Shown here: piece after piece, positions 1-8,697 of the stretch
Layout: each line of letters starts with the position of its first letter
How positions within the stretch are numbered: position 1 is the stretch's first letter
Assembly: GCF_000282195.1 (NCBI RefSeq)
Contig: NZ_AKJT01000031.1
Span: 1 to 64,000 of the forward strand
Length of the DNA: 64,000 bases
Source of the DNA: Pseudomonas sp. GM18
GTDB taxonomy: Bacteria > Pseudomonadota > Gammaproteobacteria > Pseudomonadales > Pseudomonadaceae
Reading direction: 5' to 3'
The notes under the pieces: generated by a model
Told to the model about the DNA's origin: nothing
Seen by the model: the letters and a program-made list of their open reading frames with translations, nothing else
Database searches by the model: none
Made by a program: the position numbers and the translations under genes

Positions 1-80
1 CTGCTGCGCAGCCGAACGCAGCCTCGCAGGCTCGGCAGCTGCTACGGGCGGACGCAGGCTACGCCAGTTGCTACAGGTCG
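1..80. repeat. REP-like palindromic repeat at the left edge
   Basis: Alternating inverted blocks built from AGGCTCGGCAGCTGCTAC and ACGCAGGCTACGCCAGTTGC resemble the short palindromes seen elsewhere in this window. It overlaps the last codons of the leftward DUF1289 gene. It may continue beyond the window. Confidence 0.5.
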
Positions 81-292
81 TTTTTTTTGCCCAACATCCA
101 GATCAGCCCACTCGATTTCGCCCGCTCATGACACAACCCCAACACCTTGCGCCGTTCCTCGTTGTCCATCCGGCTCCAGCGAGTGATCTCTTCCACCGTG
201 CGCTGACACCCGGTGCAAATGTCATCCTCATCCAGCGCACAAATGTTCACGCACGGCGACGGGACCGGTCGCTCACGTTCAGGGGTGCTCAT
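71..292 (-). CDS. DUF1289 domain protein
   Basis: A 73-residue protein with the family's cysteine pattern: SPCVNIC near residues 11-17, then ICTGC near residues 26-30, followed by a Trp-containing helix (ITRWSRM). The four cysteines suggest a small metal- or Fe-S-binding fold, but the function is unknown. Its start overlaps the stop of the upstream carbonic anhydrase-like gene by 4 bp (ATGA), so the two are probably translationally coupled. A small conserved companion gene in this position is common in Pseudomonas. The family call is firm; the role is not. Confidence 0.85.
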   Translation of the reverse strand: MSTPERERPVPSPCVNICALDEDDICTGCQRTVEEITRWSRMDNEERRKVLGLCHERAKSSGLIWMLGKKNDL

Positions 293-813
293 TGTTCCTG
301 CTCGACCAGATCGCGGGCATAACGCTGCGAGTTGTGCACATAGTGCGCGGCGCTGGCTTCGAGCATCTTCTTTTGCGGCTCGGTCAGCTCGCGCACCACC
401 TTGCCTGGCGAGCCCATGACCAGCGAACCGTCCGGAATTTCCTTGCCCTCACCGATCAGCGAGTTGGCGCCGATGATGCAGTTCTTGCCGATTTTCGCGC
501 CGTTGAGGATCACCGCGTTAATGCCGATCAGGCTGTAATCGCCCACCGTGCAGCCGTGGAGCATGGCGTTGTGGCCGATGGTCACGCCGGTGCCGATGGT
601 CAGCGGGTAGCCCATGTCGGTGTGCATCACGGTGCCGTCCTGCACGTTGCTGTTCTTGCCGATCAGGATCAATTCGTTGTCGCCACGCAACACAGCGTTG
701 AACCAGACGTTGGCGCCCTCTTCCAGTTTAACCTTGCCCACCAGCACGGCATTGGGTGCGACCCAGCTCTGCGGATGGGTCTCGACGCGGGCGTCGCCCA
801 GGCGGTATTTCAT
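289..813 (-). CDS. gamma-carbonic anhydrase family protein (left-handed beta-helix)
   Basis: A 174-residue hexapeptide-repeat protein of the gamma-carbonic anhydrase/PaaY-like family. Repeats such as [15 protein letters not shown] form the left-handed beta-helix. Histidines in HTDMGYPL and [10 protein letters not shown] fit the trimer-interface Zn site. I chose the ATG at 813 because GAGGA lies just upstream; an in-frame ATG at 843 lacks a comparable site. Catalytic activity is not certain, as many family members show little carbonic anhydrase activity. It is the first gene of a two-gene unit with the DUF1289 gene. Confidence 0.88.
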   Translation of the reverse strand: MKYRLGDARVETHPQSWVAPNAVLVGKVKLEEGANVWFNAVLRGDNELILIGKNSNVQDGTVMHTDMGYPLTIGTGVTIGHNAMLHGCTVGDYSLIGINAVILNGAKIGKNCIIGANSLIGEGKEIPDGSLVMGSPGKVVRELTEPQKKMLEASAAHYVHNSQRYARDLVEQEQ

Positions 814-881
814 CTTGTTGTCCTCAAGGCCAGGCTGGCTCACTAGCGAAAAGCAGGATTCACGCCATACGAGCGATGGCT

Positions 882-1481
882 TCAGGTGTTGATAAAACTC
901 TTGGGCGGTTGATGCAGGCTGATTTTCGCGTCATAGAGCAGGTTGATCAACTCGACGATCATGATCGCCGTCAGCCCCCAGATCTTGTACTCGCCATAAC
1001 GATAGCTCGGCACGTACCAACTGTGGCCCTGATAGTCGATGCGGTGGGTGTGCTCACGCGGGTCCTTGCGGAAGAATTCCAGAGGCACGCTGAACACCGC
1101 GGCGATCTCGGCATCGTTGGCCTGGTATTCGACGAAATCCGGAATCACGCCGACATAGGGCGTGACCTTGATGCCGTGCAGGGAGATCAGCGGGCTCAGC
1201 GGGCCGATCACTTCGACCAGCCCCGGTGGCAGGCCGATTTCTTCTTCGGCTTCGCGCAGGGCGGTAAAGATCAGATCAGGGTCTTCGGGGTCGCGACGAC
1301 CGCCGGGAAATGCAACTTCACCGCCATGGGTCGAGAGCCCGCTGGCGCGAAGGGTCAGGACCAGTTCCGGTTCGTCACTGCGCGTGATGGGCACCAATAC
1401 CGCGGCTTCGGGGAAACGTCGGTCGGTTTCCAGCGTACGCGGCGTGTGATTGCTTACCCGGTGCAGTAGCTCGTCCAGCAT
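882..1481 (-). CDS. CoA pyrophosphatase-type Nudix hydrolase (NudL-like)
   Basis: A 199-residue Nudix protein. The family signature upstream of the box is present ([20 protein letters not shown]), followed by a Nudix box ending in REAEEEIGL around residues 65-90. This combination marks the subfamily that hydrolyses CoA and oxidised CoA to 4'-phosphopantetheine and 3',5'-ADP. As in other members, the Glu at position 7 of the box is Asp. It is divergent from the second Nudix gene, with about 145 bp between the starts. Substrate is inferred from the subfamily only. Confidence 0.87.
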   Translation of the reverse strand: MLDELLHRVSNHTPRTLETDRRFPEAAVLVPITRSDEPELVLTLRASGLSTHGGEVAFPGGRRDPEDPDLIFTALREAEEEIGLPPGLVEVIGPLSPLISLHGIKVTPYVGVIPDFVEYQANDAEIAAVFSVPLEFFRKDPREHTHRIDYQGHSWYVPSYRYGEYKIWGLTAIMIVELINLLYDAKISLHQPPKSFINT

Positions 1482-1627
1482 GAGTCTTCTCGATCTGTGC
1501 CTTACCCTGCATCATGCACCAATCGCACCGGCCGCCCAACCCCCGAACAGCCTCATGTCGCGAAACGACAACTTGCCGACCGACACCGCTGCACGCCAAG
1601 ATAGGCGCAGCATTCAGGAACCCAAGC

Positions 1628-2179
1628 ATGAAATTTTGCAGTCAATGCGGCAACCCGGTGACCCAGCGCATTCCCGAAGGCGATTCGCGCCTGCGTTTTG
1701 TCTGCGACAGCTGCCATACCATTCATTACCAGAACCCCAATATCGTCGCCGGTTGCGTGCCGACCTGGGGTTCGAAGGTGTTGCTGTGCCGTCGCGCCAT
1801 CGAGCCACGGCTCGGTTACTGGACCCTGCCCGCCGGTTTCATGGAAAACGGTGAGACCATCGAACAGGCCGCCATTCGCGAAACCGCCGAAGAAGCTTGC
1901 GCCCGGGTGCGCAACCTGAGCATCTATACGCTGATCGATGTGCCGCACATCAGTCAGGTGCATGTGTTCTTTCGCGCCGAGCTTGTGGATCTGGATTTTC
2001 GCGCAGGCCCGGAGAGCCTGGAAGTGCAGCTGTTCGAAGAGGCCGACATCCCTTGGGGCGAACTGGCTTTCCGCACGGTGGGCCGTACATTAGAATGCTT
2101 CTTCGCTGACCGGCGGGCCGAAGTCTACCCCGTGCGGTCCGAATCGATCCCGCCGCTTGCTCAGGCTGTCATCACTTGA
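1628..2179 (+). CDS. Nudix hydrolase with N-terminal zinc ribbon
   Basis: A 183-residue protein starting MKFCSQCG. The N-terminal zinc ribbon uses CSQC and CDSC (about residues 4-29). The Nudix box (GFMENGETIEQ then RETAEEAC, residues ~77-99) has Cys in place of the usual Gly after REUXEE, which I think is typical of this zinc-ribbon subfamily. Substrate is probably a nucleoside diphosphate derivative such as ADP-ribose or NADH, but that is inference. The start at 1628 has AGGAA upstream; the longer in-frame ORF back to 1514 lacks family residues. Confidence 0.85.
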   Translation: MKFCSQCGNPVTQRIPEGDSRLRFVCDSCHTIHYQNPNIVAGCVPTWGSKVLLCRRAIEPRLGYWTLPAGFMENGETIEQAAIRETAEEACARVRNLSIYTLIDVPHISQVHVFFRAELVDLDFRAGPESLEVQLFEEADIPWGELAFRTVGRTLECFFADRRAEVYPVRSESIPPLAQAVIT

Positions 2180-2287
2180 TTTCAATTTCGACCTCTTTGC
2201 AGGCGCTAAAAGATCACAGCCTTCAGCAGCTCCTGCAAAAACATCTATAAATAAAATAGTCGCGACACCTCTAGGGATATCGTTTCA

Positions 2288-2791
2288 ATGCGCTGGTTGC
2301 TTGCCCTGTTTTGCTTGTCGTTCGTCGCCATCTCCCAGGCTTCCGTCGCGGAAACCCTGGATGGCAAAGTCATCGAAAAAGTTCTGGTCCTCAAATCCGC
2401 CCATCAATTGCAATTGATCAACGACGGCAAGCCGATCAAGACCTATCGCATTTCCCTGGGCAAACGCCCCATCGGCCCAAAATTGATGGAAGGTGATAAA
2501 CGCACCCCTGAAGGCCTTTATTGGCTGGACTGGCGCAAGGTCAGCGACCGTTACAACCTGGCGATGCACATCTCCTACCCCAACGTCAGCGATTCCGCCC
2601 GCGCCCGGCGCGAAGGCCTCGAGCCTGGCGGCATGATCATGATCCACGGCACTCCGGACACCGAAGAGAACCCGGAAAACCTGTTCCACACGCTGGACTG
2701 GACCGACGGCTGCATCGCCATGCGCAACATGGACATGCGCGAAGTCTGGGGCCTGGTACCGGACGGCACGATGATCGAAATCCGCCCGTAA
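2288..2791 (+). CDS. L,D-transpeptidase family (YkuD domain) periplasmic protein
   Basis: A 167-residue exported protein. Residues 1-20 form a signal peptide ending near SQASVA. The YkuD fold shows its catalytic elements: His120 in IHGTPD and Cys142 in TDGCIAMRN, the usual spacing for the nucleophile motif. Family members cross-link peptidoglycan stems or attach proteins to them. Here there is only the catalytic domain and no LysM or peptidoglycan-binding module. It stands alone, followed by repeats, so neither operon context nor substrate is indicated. Confidence 0.87.
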   Translation: MRWLLALFCLSFVAISQASVAETLDGKVIEKVLVLKSAHQLQLINDGKPIKTYRISLGKRPIGPKLMEGDKRTPEGLYWLDWRKVSDRYNLAMHISYPNVSDSARARREGLEPGGMIMIHGTPDTEENPENLFHTLDWTDGCIAMRNMDMREVWGLVPDGTMIEIRP

Positions 2792-2806
2792 CCTCCCCCC
2801 GTAATG

Positions 2807-2916
2807 ATCATTCCCACGCGCAGCAAAGGAATGCAGCCCGGGACGCTCCGCGTCCCCTCCAGAGCCGAACGCAGAGCGTCCGTTGAGGCATTCCCACGCA
2901 GAGCGTGGGAACGATC
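2807..2916. repeat. long imperfect palindromic intergenic repeat
   Basis: The outer arms GATCATTCCCACGC and GCGTGGGAACGATC face each other, and inner arms GGACGCTCCGCGTCC / GCAGAGCGTCC add further pairing. This is a repetitive extragenic palindrome type typical of fluorescens-group genomes. It lies just after the L,D-transpeptidase gene. Confidence 0.7.
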
Positions 2917-2962
2917 AAGGTGTTCTGGCCGCTACCTTCGGTCGGCTTCGAAAAAATAAATC

Positions 2963-3042
2963 AAAAGATCGCAGCCTTCGGCAGCTCCTACGGGGTAGAT
3001 ACCAATTCCTCCTGCAGGAGCTGCCGCAGGCTGCGATCTTTG
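2963..3042. repeat. palindromic repeat of the AAAGATCGCAGCC type
   Basis: Arms AAAAGATCGCAGCC and GGCTGCGATCTTT flank CTTCGGCAGCTCCTAC and its near-complement. Very similar copies lie at 19726, 51401 and 56735. The stem followed by T residues could stop transcription on either strand. Confidence 0.7.
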
Positions 3043-3061
3043 CTCTAAAAATCCCCACCTC

Positions 3062-3082
3062 TAATACCACTTAAAACCAATG
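3062..3082. promoter_or_regulatory. candidate NagQ operator, distal
   Basis: TAATACCACTTAAAACCAAT reads as two ACCA half-sites. Its first 14 bases are the exact inverted counterpart of 3151-3164. Binding by NagQ is inferred from position, 140-160 bp ahead of nagQ. Confidence 0.45.
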
Positions 3083-3142
3083 CCTCTTAAGACCATCCAG
3101 AAGGGACGGCTTTGCTGTGCTTACAGCAAAGTACTGGCATTG

Positions 3143-3166
3143 ACATGGTATTTAAGTGGTATTAAT
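3143..3166. promoter_or_regulatory. candidate NagQ operator, proximal
   Basis: The sequence carries TGGTATT at 3146-3152 and again at 3157-3163, an 11-bp spaced direct repeat. This TGGTAT-rich pattern suits a HutC-subfamily GntR protein. It lies about 55 bp ahead of the nagQ start, so autoregulation and control of the whole nag operon are likely. Confidence 0.5.
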
Positions 3167-3221
3167 TTTCGCCGCACAACCGGGCGACAACAATCCTTCA
3201 TCCGCATCGGACCAAACCTAC

Positions 3222-3953
3222 ATGAACGACCTCCAGGCCCTACGCCCTGACGACACCCAGCCCACGCCGCTGTACCTGCAACTGGCGCGCAATCTGGAAA
3301 CGGCAATCCATGCCGGCCAGTGGAAAGCCGAGCAGGCGATGCCGTCGGAACGCAATCTCAGCGAAATGCTGGGCATCTCCCGCGTCACCGCACGCAAGGC
3401 GCTGGAAGTGCTGTTCGAGCAAGGCCTGATCCGCCGCAACCAGGGCTCCGGCACATTCATCACGCCACGCCTGGAACAACCGCTGTCGCGCCTCTCGGGC
3501 TTCAGCGAAATGCTCCGTCTCAAGGGTTTCGTCCCCGGCTCGCAATGGCTGGAACGGGAAATCACCCCGCCGACCCACGAAGAACTGATCCGCCTCGGCC
3601 TCTCGCCCAACGACAAGGTCGCGCGGCTCAAACGCTTGCGCAAAGCCGACGACACAGTGATGGCGATCGAGATGAGCACCCTGCCCGCGTCGATCATTCC
3701 CAAGCCGCAAGCGGTGGGAGACTCCCTCTACGAATACCTCGACGGCATCGGCAAACCGGTGGTCCGCGCCCTGCAACACATTCAGGCAATCAACGCTTGC
3801 GACGAATTCGCCGCGCTGGTGGGCATCGCCCCCGGCACCGCCATGCTGCTGATGACCCGGGTCGGCTACCTGGAAGACAACACGCCGATCGAAGTCACCG
3901 ACACCTATTGCCGCAATGACTACTACGACTTCGTCGCAGAGCTTCGCCGCTAA
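3222..3953 (+). CDS. nagQ: GntR-family (HutC subfamily) regulator of N-acetylglucosamine catabolism
   Basis: A 243-residue regulator. The N-terminal GntR winged helix (residues ~10-80) includes MPSERNLSEMLGISRVTARKA and the wing QGSGTFITP. A UTRA effector domain follows (residues ~95-240). UTRA proteins of this type bind phosphorylated amino sugars such as GlcNAc-6-P or GlcN-6-P, which release the DNA. It is the first gene of the nag cluster, 51 bp before nagA. The ATG at 3222 starts the conserved sequence; the longer ORF reads through the putative operator. The specific name rests mainly on the neighbours. Confidence 0.88.
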   Translation: MNDLQALRPDDTQPTPLYLQLARNLETAIHAGQWKAEQAMPSERNLSEMLGISRVTARKALEVLFEQGLIRRNQGSGTFITPRLEQPLSRLSGFSEMLRLKGFVPGSQWLEREITPPTHEELIRLGLSPNDKVARLKRLRKADDTVMAIEMSTLPASIIPKPQAVGDSLYEYLDGIGKPVVRALQHIQAINACDEFAALVGIAPGTAMLLMTRVGYLEDNTPIEVTDTYCRNDYYDFVAELRR

Positions 3954-4004
3954 TCAAACAGCTGCGTCGTTAATTCACGGCACCGTTAAACCAGAGAGCT
4001 GCCC

Positions 4005-5111
4005 ATGTCCGAAGACAACATCCTCACCGCCCACGGCTGGGTTCGTGGCCGGCTGATCCATGAGCACGGCAAGGTCGTGTCCATCGAGGGCCAGCCATGC
4101 GATCCGACGGACAACGACCTGCCTTACTTGCTCCCGGGCTTCATCGACCTGCATGTTCACGGTGGCGGTGGTAAAGACATCATGGAAGGCGCGCCAGCCT
4201 TCGAAACCATCACCAGAACCCACGTGCGCTTCGGTACCACCTCGCTGCTGGCGACCACCATGACCGCGCCGAGCGAAGAGATTTCCAGTGTGCTCAAAGC
4301 CATCGGCGAGTTCTGCGAGCAGCGGTCCAAAGGCTGCGCCCGGGTACTCGGCGTGCATCTTGAAGGCCCCTACATCAACCCCGGAAAACTCGGCGCCCAG
4401 CCGAATTTCGCCCACACCGCGTTGATGGCTGAAGTCGAGGAATACCTGGCATTGGCGCCGATCCGGGTGATCACCATCGCCCCGGAAATCGCCGGCCACG
4501 ACGGTTTGATCCGCGCCCTCAGCGCTCGCGGCGTGCGCATGCAAATCGGCCACACGCTGGGCAGCTACGAGGAAGGCGTCGCTGCGCTGGCCGCCGGTGC
4601 CAGCAGTTTCACTCACCTCTACAACGCCATGAGCCCGCTGCATCACCGCGAACCCGGCATCGTCGGCGCGGCGCTGGCCCACGCCAAATACGCCGAGCTG
4701 ATTCCGGACCTGCTGCACGTACACCCCGGTGCGATCCGCGTGGCGTTGCGCTCGATCCCGTGCCTGTATTGCGTCACCGATTCCACCGCCGCCGCCGGCA
4801 TGCCCGACGGCGAATACAAGCTCGGCAGCCACACCGTGACCAAATGCCTGGGCGGTGTGCGCCTGCCCGACGGCACGCTGGCCGGCAGCACCCTGACCAT
4901 GGATCAGGCCCTGCGCAACCTGGTGAAGATCGGTCTGCCGATCAGCGAAGCCTCGCAACGACTTTCGCAATTCCCCGCCGACTACCTCGGCCTTCAAGAA
5001 CGCGGGCGCCTGCAACCCGGCGCCTGGGCCGACTGCGTGCGGCTGGATCGCTCACTCACACTGACCGCCGTCATGGTCGAAGGAGAAGACATTGACTTCA
5101 AAAATGCTTGA
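4005..5111 (+). CDS. nagA: N-acetylglucosamine-6-phosphate deacetylase
   Basis: A 368-residue amidohydrolase that converts GlcNAc-6-P to GlcN-6-P and acetate in the cytoplasm. Metal and substrate motifs are in order: HVHGGGGKDIMEG, HLEGPYINPGKLGAQ, QIGHTLGSYEEG, THLYNAM, and the catalytic Asp in VTDSTAAAGMPDGEY. Length and motifs match the family. It overlaps the next gene, the SIS-type deaminase, by 20 bp, which implies coupled translation. It follows nagQ in the same operon. Confidence 0.96.
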   Translation: MSEDNILTAHGWVRGRLIHEHGKVVSIEGQPCDPTDNDLPYLLPGFIDLHVHGGGGKDIMEGAPAFETITRTHVRFGTTSLLATTMTAPSEEISSVLKAIGEFCEQRSKGCARVLGVHLEGPYINPGKLGAQPNFAHTALMAEVEEYLALAPIRVITIAPEIAGHDGLIRALSARGVRMQIGHTLGSYEEGVAALAAGASSFTHLYNAMSPLHHREPGIVGAALAHAKYAELIPDLLHVHPGAIRVALRSIPCLYCVTDSTAAAGMPDGEYKLGSHTVTKCLGGVRLPDGTLAGSTLTMDQALRNLVKIGLPISEASQRLSQFPADYLGLQERGRLQPGAWADCVRLDRSLTLTAVMVEGEDIDFKNA

Positions 5112-6114
5112 AGAGGCGCTGTCCTCGTTCGAGGCCGTGCAAGCCCAATTGCAGCAACTCGACCCGCAGATGATCGAGATCGCCGGACGTCTGCGCCGCC
5201 AGCCACCGCAAGTGGTGATGACCGTGGCTCGTGGCAGCTCCGACCATGCGGCGAGCTACTTCGCCTACCTGACCATGCAGCAACTGGGCATTCCGGTGGC
5301 ATCGCTGCCAATGTCGGTGGTGACCATGCAACAAGCGCCGTTGAAGGTCAGCGGCCAGGTCGCGTTCGCCTTCTCGCAGTCGGGGCAGAGCCCGGATCTG
5401 GTGAACAGCCTACGTCTACTGCGCAAGCGCGGCGCCCTGAGCATTTCTATGGTCAATGCCGAGAACTCGCCTTTGGAAGCAGCCTGTGAATTCAGCCTGC
5501 CGCTGTGCGCCGGCACCGAAAGCAGCGTTGCCGCGACCAAGAGTTTTATCGCCACCCTCACCGCCAGTGCCCGCCTGATCGCCCACTGGAAAGAAGACCT
5601 GGAGTTGCTGGAAGCCGGTCTTGCCCTTCCGGAAGGTCTACGCGAAGCGGCGCAACAGGACTGGAGTCTGGCGATCGATGCGTTACGCAATTCCCAGCGC
5701 TTGATGGTGATCGGCCGTGGCGCCGGTTTCGCCATCGCCCAGGAAGCAGCACTCAAGTTCAAGGAAACCTCGGCGATCCAGGCCGAAGCCTTCAGCAGCG
5801 CCGAAGTGCGGCACGGCCCGATGGCGTTGATCGACGAGAACTATCCCCTACTGATCTTCGCCCCACGCGGTGCCGAACAGGCCGGGTTGCTGAGCCTCGC
5901 CGCCGACATGCGTCAACGCGGCGCCCGCGTGCTGCTGGCCGCGCCGGATGACGTCGCCGAACGCGACCTGACCCTGACCCGCGCCGAACACCCGGCCCTG
6001 GACCCGATTCTGGCGATCCAGAGTTTCTACGTCATGGCCGCCAGCCTGGCCGTCGCCCGTGGCATGAACCCGGACCAACCGCGCCATTTGAGCAAAGTGA
6101 CGCGCACGCACTGA
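5092..6114 (+). CDS. SIS-domain glucosamine-6-phosphate deaminase (NagB-II type, GlmS-like)
   Basis: A 340-residue protein with two SIS sugar-isomerase domains. Landmarks are RGSSDHAASY, SQSGQSPDLV and ESSVAATKSF in the first, and GRGAGFAIAQEAALKFKET with EVRHGPMAL in the second. It lacks the glutaminase domain of GlmS, so it probably runs the reverse reaction, GlcN-6-P to fructose-6-P plus ammonia, replacing classical NagB. AGGAG at 5081-5085 sits 6 nt ahead of TTG at 5092 but 18 nt ahead of the ATG at 5104, so the TTG start is preferred. It overlaps nagA by 20 bp. Confidence 0.9.
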   Translation: MTSKMLEEALSSFEAVQAQLQQLDPQMIEIAGRLRRQPPQVVMTVARGSSDHAASYFAYLTMQQLGIPVASLPMSVVTMQQAPLKVSGQVAFAFSQSGQSPDLVNSLRLLRKRGALSISMVNAENSPLEAACEFSLPLCAGTESSVAATKSFIATLTASARLIAHWKEDLELLEAGLALPEGLREAAQQDWSLAIDALRNSQRLMVIGRGAGFAIAQEAALKFKETSAIQAEAFSSAEVRHGPMALIDENYPLLIFAPRGAEQAGLLSLAADMRQRGARVLLAAPDDVAERDLTLTRAEHPALDPILAIQSFYVMAASLAVARGMNPDQPRHLSKVTRTH

Positions 6115-6148
6115 GTCCGACTTGAAGCTTTCCTGATGAGACCGAGCC

Positions 6149-8665
6149 ATGCACAACAACAATAAAGAGCTGACCCTCAGCGCCCCGCTCAGCGGCCCGG
6201 TGCTCACACTCGCCAAAGTCCCGGATCCGGTGTTCGCCAGCGGCGCCATGGGCGACGGGATCGCCATCGATCCATTGAACGACACCCTGTATTCACCCTG
6301 TGAAGCGGTCGTGATCCACGTCGCCCGCACCGGTCACGCCATCACCTTGCGCGCTGATAACGGTGCCGAGTTACTTCTGCACCTGGGCCTCGATACGGTC
6401 GAGTTGCAGGGTGTCGGTTTCTCGATGCTGGTCAAGGAAGGTGCACGAGTCAGCAATGGCCAGCCGCTGCTGCGCTACGACCTGGACCAGGTCGCCCAGC
6501 AGTGCAAAAGCCTGGTCAGCCTGATGATCCTGACCAACAGCCAGGACTTTCAAGCACGACCGATTACGCTGAAATCGGTGAAGGTCGGCGATCCGTTGCT
6601 GCACGTCGTGCCGAAAGTAACCAACGGCGTGCAGATCGACATCGAGGTCGTTGGCATCGAGGTTCAAGGGCATGTTCATGTCGCCCATCGCGGTGGCCTG
6701 CACGCCCGGCCTGCCGCGCTGATCCGCCAGACCGCCCAACAGTTCAAGAGCAAATCCTGGCTGCACTTCGCCGGTAAATCGGCAGCCTGCGACAGTTTGA
6801 TCGGCCTGATGGGGCTGGCTGTCGGTGAGCAGGATGAAATCCGGGTCAGTTGCCAGGGGCCGGACGCCGAAGCGGCGCTGCAAGCCCTGTTGGCCGCGTT
6901 ATCCACAGCCCTGGCCAAAGACAACCACGCTGCCGCACCAACGCCAATAGCCCAACGCAATCGCCCCGCCGAAGCGGGCGTGCTGCACGGCGTGTGCGCG
7001 GCGCCCGGTCTGGTGGGTGGGCCGTTGTTTCGTCTGAACTCGATCAGTCTTCCGGGAGATGCTGGTAATCATGAGCCGGAGCAACAACGGCACGCGCTCG
7101 ATACTGCGCTGACTCAAGTGCGCAGCGAAATCGACGGCACGCTGGCTCAAGCGAAGAAGCACAAGAACACCGATGAAGAAGCGATCTTCGCCGCGCACCT
7201 TGCGTTGCTCGAAGACCCGGCGCTGCTCGATGCGGCTCATCAATCCATCGACCAAGGCATCGCCGCGACTCACGCCTGGAGTCAATCCATCGACGTGCAA
7301 TGCGAGGTGCTGCTGCAACTCGGCAGCCCGTTGCTGGCCGAACGCGCCAACGACCTGCGCGACCTCAAGCAACGGGTACTGCGTGCCCTGCTCGGCGAAG
7401 CCTGGCATTACGACGTGCCGGCCGGCGCCATCGTCGCGGCCCATGAACTGACGCCGTCCGATTTGCTGCAACTGAGCCAGCAAGGGGTGGCAGGGTTGTG
7501 CATGGCCGAAGGTGGCGCGACTTCCCATGTGGCGATTCTCGCTCGCGGCAAAGGCTTGCCGTGCATGGTTGCACTGGGCTCGACGCTGCTCGATCAGGAG
7601 CAAGGTCAAGCGGTGGTGCTGGATGCCGACGGCGGTCGCCTCGAACTGATGCCGACTGCCGAGCGCCTGGCCGAGGTGCATCAGGCGCAACTCGATCATC
7701 AGCAACGTCGCGCGCTTCAACAGTCTCAGGCTCACATCCCGGCACTGACACTTGATGGTTTGCCAATCGAAGTCGCCGCCAATGTCGCTTCCAGTTCCGA
7801 GGCGGCTGATGCGCTGGCCAACGGTGCCGATGGCGTCGGCCTGCTGCGAACCGAATTCCTCTTCGTCGACCGCCAAACCGCGCCGGACGAACAGGAGCAA
7901 CGCGCCGCCTATCAAGCCGTGCTAGACGCCATGGGCGACAAGTCGGTGATCATCCGCACCATCGATGTCGGCGGCGATAAACAACTCGACTATTTACCGC
8001 TCCCAGTCGAAGCGAATCCGGTGCTCGGGTTACGCGGCATTCGTCTGGCCCAGGTGCGCCCGGAACTGCTGGATCAGCAACTGCGCGCCCTGCTGCAGGT
8101 CAGCCCGTTGTCGCGTTGCCGGATCCTGTTGCCGATGGTCACCGAAGTCGATGAATTGCTGCACATCCGCCAGCGGCTCGACGCGTTGTGCATTGAACTC
8201 GGTGTGAGTGAGCGCCCGGAGCTGGGCGTGATGATCGAAGTTCCGGCCGCCGCATTGCTGGCTGAACAATTGGCCGAGCACGCGGACTTCCTGTCCATCG
8301 GCACCAACGATTTATCGCAATACACCCTGGCGATGGACCGCGACCACGCCGGTCTCGCCGCCCGCGTCGATGCAATGCACCCGGCGTTGCTGCGGCTGAT
8401 CGCCCAGACCTGCGCCGGTGCGGCGGTGCATAACCGTTGGGTCGGGGTCTGCGGCGCCCTCGCCTCCGATCCGTTGGCCACGCCGGTATTGATTGGCCTG
8501 GGGGTCAGCGAGTTGTCGGTCAGCCCGGTGCAAATCGGTGAAATCAAGGACCGCGTGCGCCACCTCGACGCCACCGAATGCCGACGCATCAGCCAGGACC
8601 TGCTCAAGCTGAGCAGCGCCGGCGCGGTGCGTCACACCTGTCACCAGCAATGGCCTCTGAGCTGA
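6149..8665 (+). CDS. nagF: PTS multiphosphoryl transfer protein, EIIA(Glc)-HPr-EI fusion
   Basis: An 838-residue cytoplasmic fusion that carries phosphate from PEP to the GlcNAc permease. Order: EIIA-Glc domain (~1-150, His78 in LLLHLGLDTV), HPr domain (~172-255, His185 in GLHARPAAL) and Enzyme I (~275-838, His460 in GGATSHVAIL, with the C-terminal PEP-binding barrel motifs LRTEFLF and GTNDLSQYTLAMDRD). All three phospho-histidines are present, so the relay is complete. It sits between the deaminase and nagE in the operon, with 32 bp before nagE, supporting a role dedicated to GlcNAc uptake. Confidence 0.95.
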   Translation: MHNNNKELTLSAPLSGPVLTLAKVPDPVFASGAMGDGIAIDPLNDTLYSPCEAVVIHVARTGHAITLRADNGAELLLHLGLDTVELQGVGFSMLVKEGARVSNGQPLLRYDLDQVAQQCKSLVSLMILTNSQDFQARPITLKSVKVGDPLLHVVPKVTNGVQIDIEVVGIEVQGHVHVAHRGGLHARPAALIRQTAQQFKSKSWLHFAGKSAACDSLIGLMGLAVGEQDEIRVSCQGPDAEAALQALLAALSTALAKDNHAAAPTPIAQRNRPAEAGVLHGVCAAPGLVGGPLFRLNSISLPGDAGNHEPEQQRHALDTALTQVRSEIDGTLAQAKKHKNTDEEAIFAAHLALLEDPALLDAAHQSIDQGIAATHAWSQSIDVQCEVLLQLGSPLLAERANDLRDLKQRVLRALLGEAWHYDVPAGAIVAAHELTPSDLLQLSQQGVAGLCMAEGGATSHVAILARGKGLPCMVALGSTLLDQEQGQAVVLDADGGRLELMPTAERLAEVHQAQLDHQQRRALQQSQAHIPALTLDGLPIEVAANVASSSEAADALANGADGVGLLRTEFLFVDRQTAPDEQEQRAAYQAVLDAMGDKSVIIRTIDVGGDKQLDYLPLPVEANPVLGLRGIRLAQVRPELLDQQLRALLQVSPLSRCRILLPMVTEVDELLHIRQRLDALCIELGVSERPELGVMIEVPAAALLAEQLAEHADFLSIGTNDLSQYTLAMDRDHAGLAARVDAMHPALLRLIAQTCAGAAVHNRWVGVCGALASDPLATPVLIGLGVSELSVSPVQIGEIKDRVRHLDATECRRISQDLLKLSSAGAVRHTCHQQWPLS

Positions 8666-8697
8666 ACAACAACGATAAGAATCCAGGGAGATCCGCC

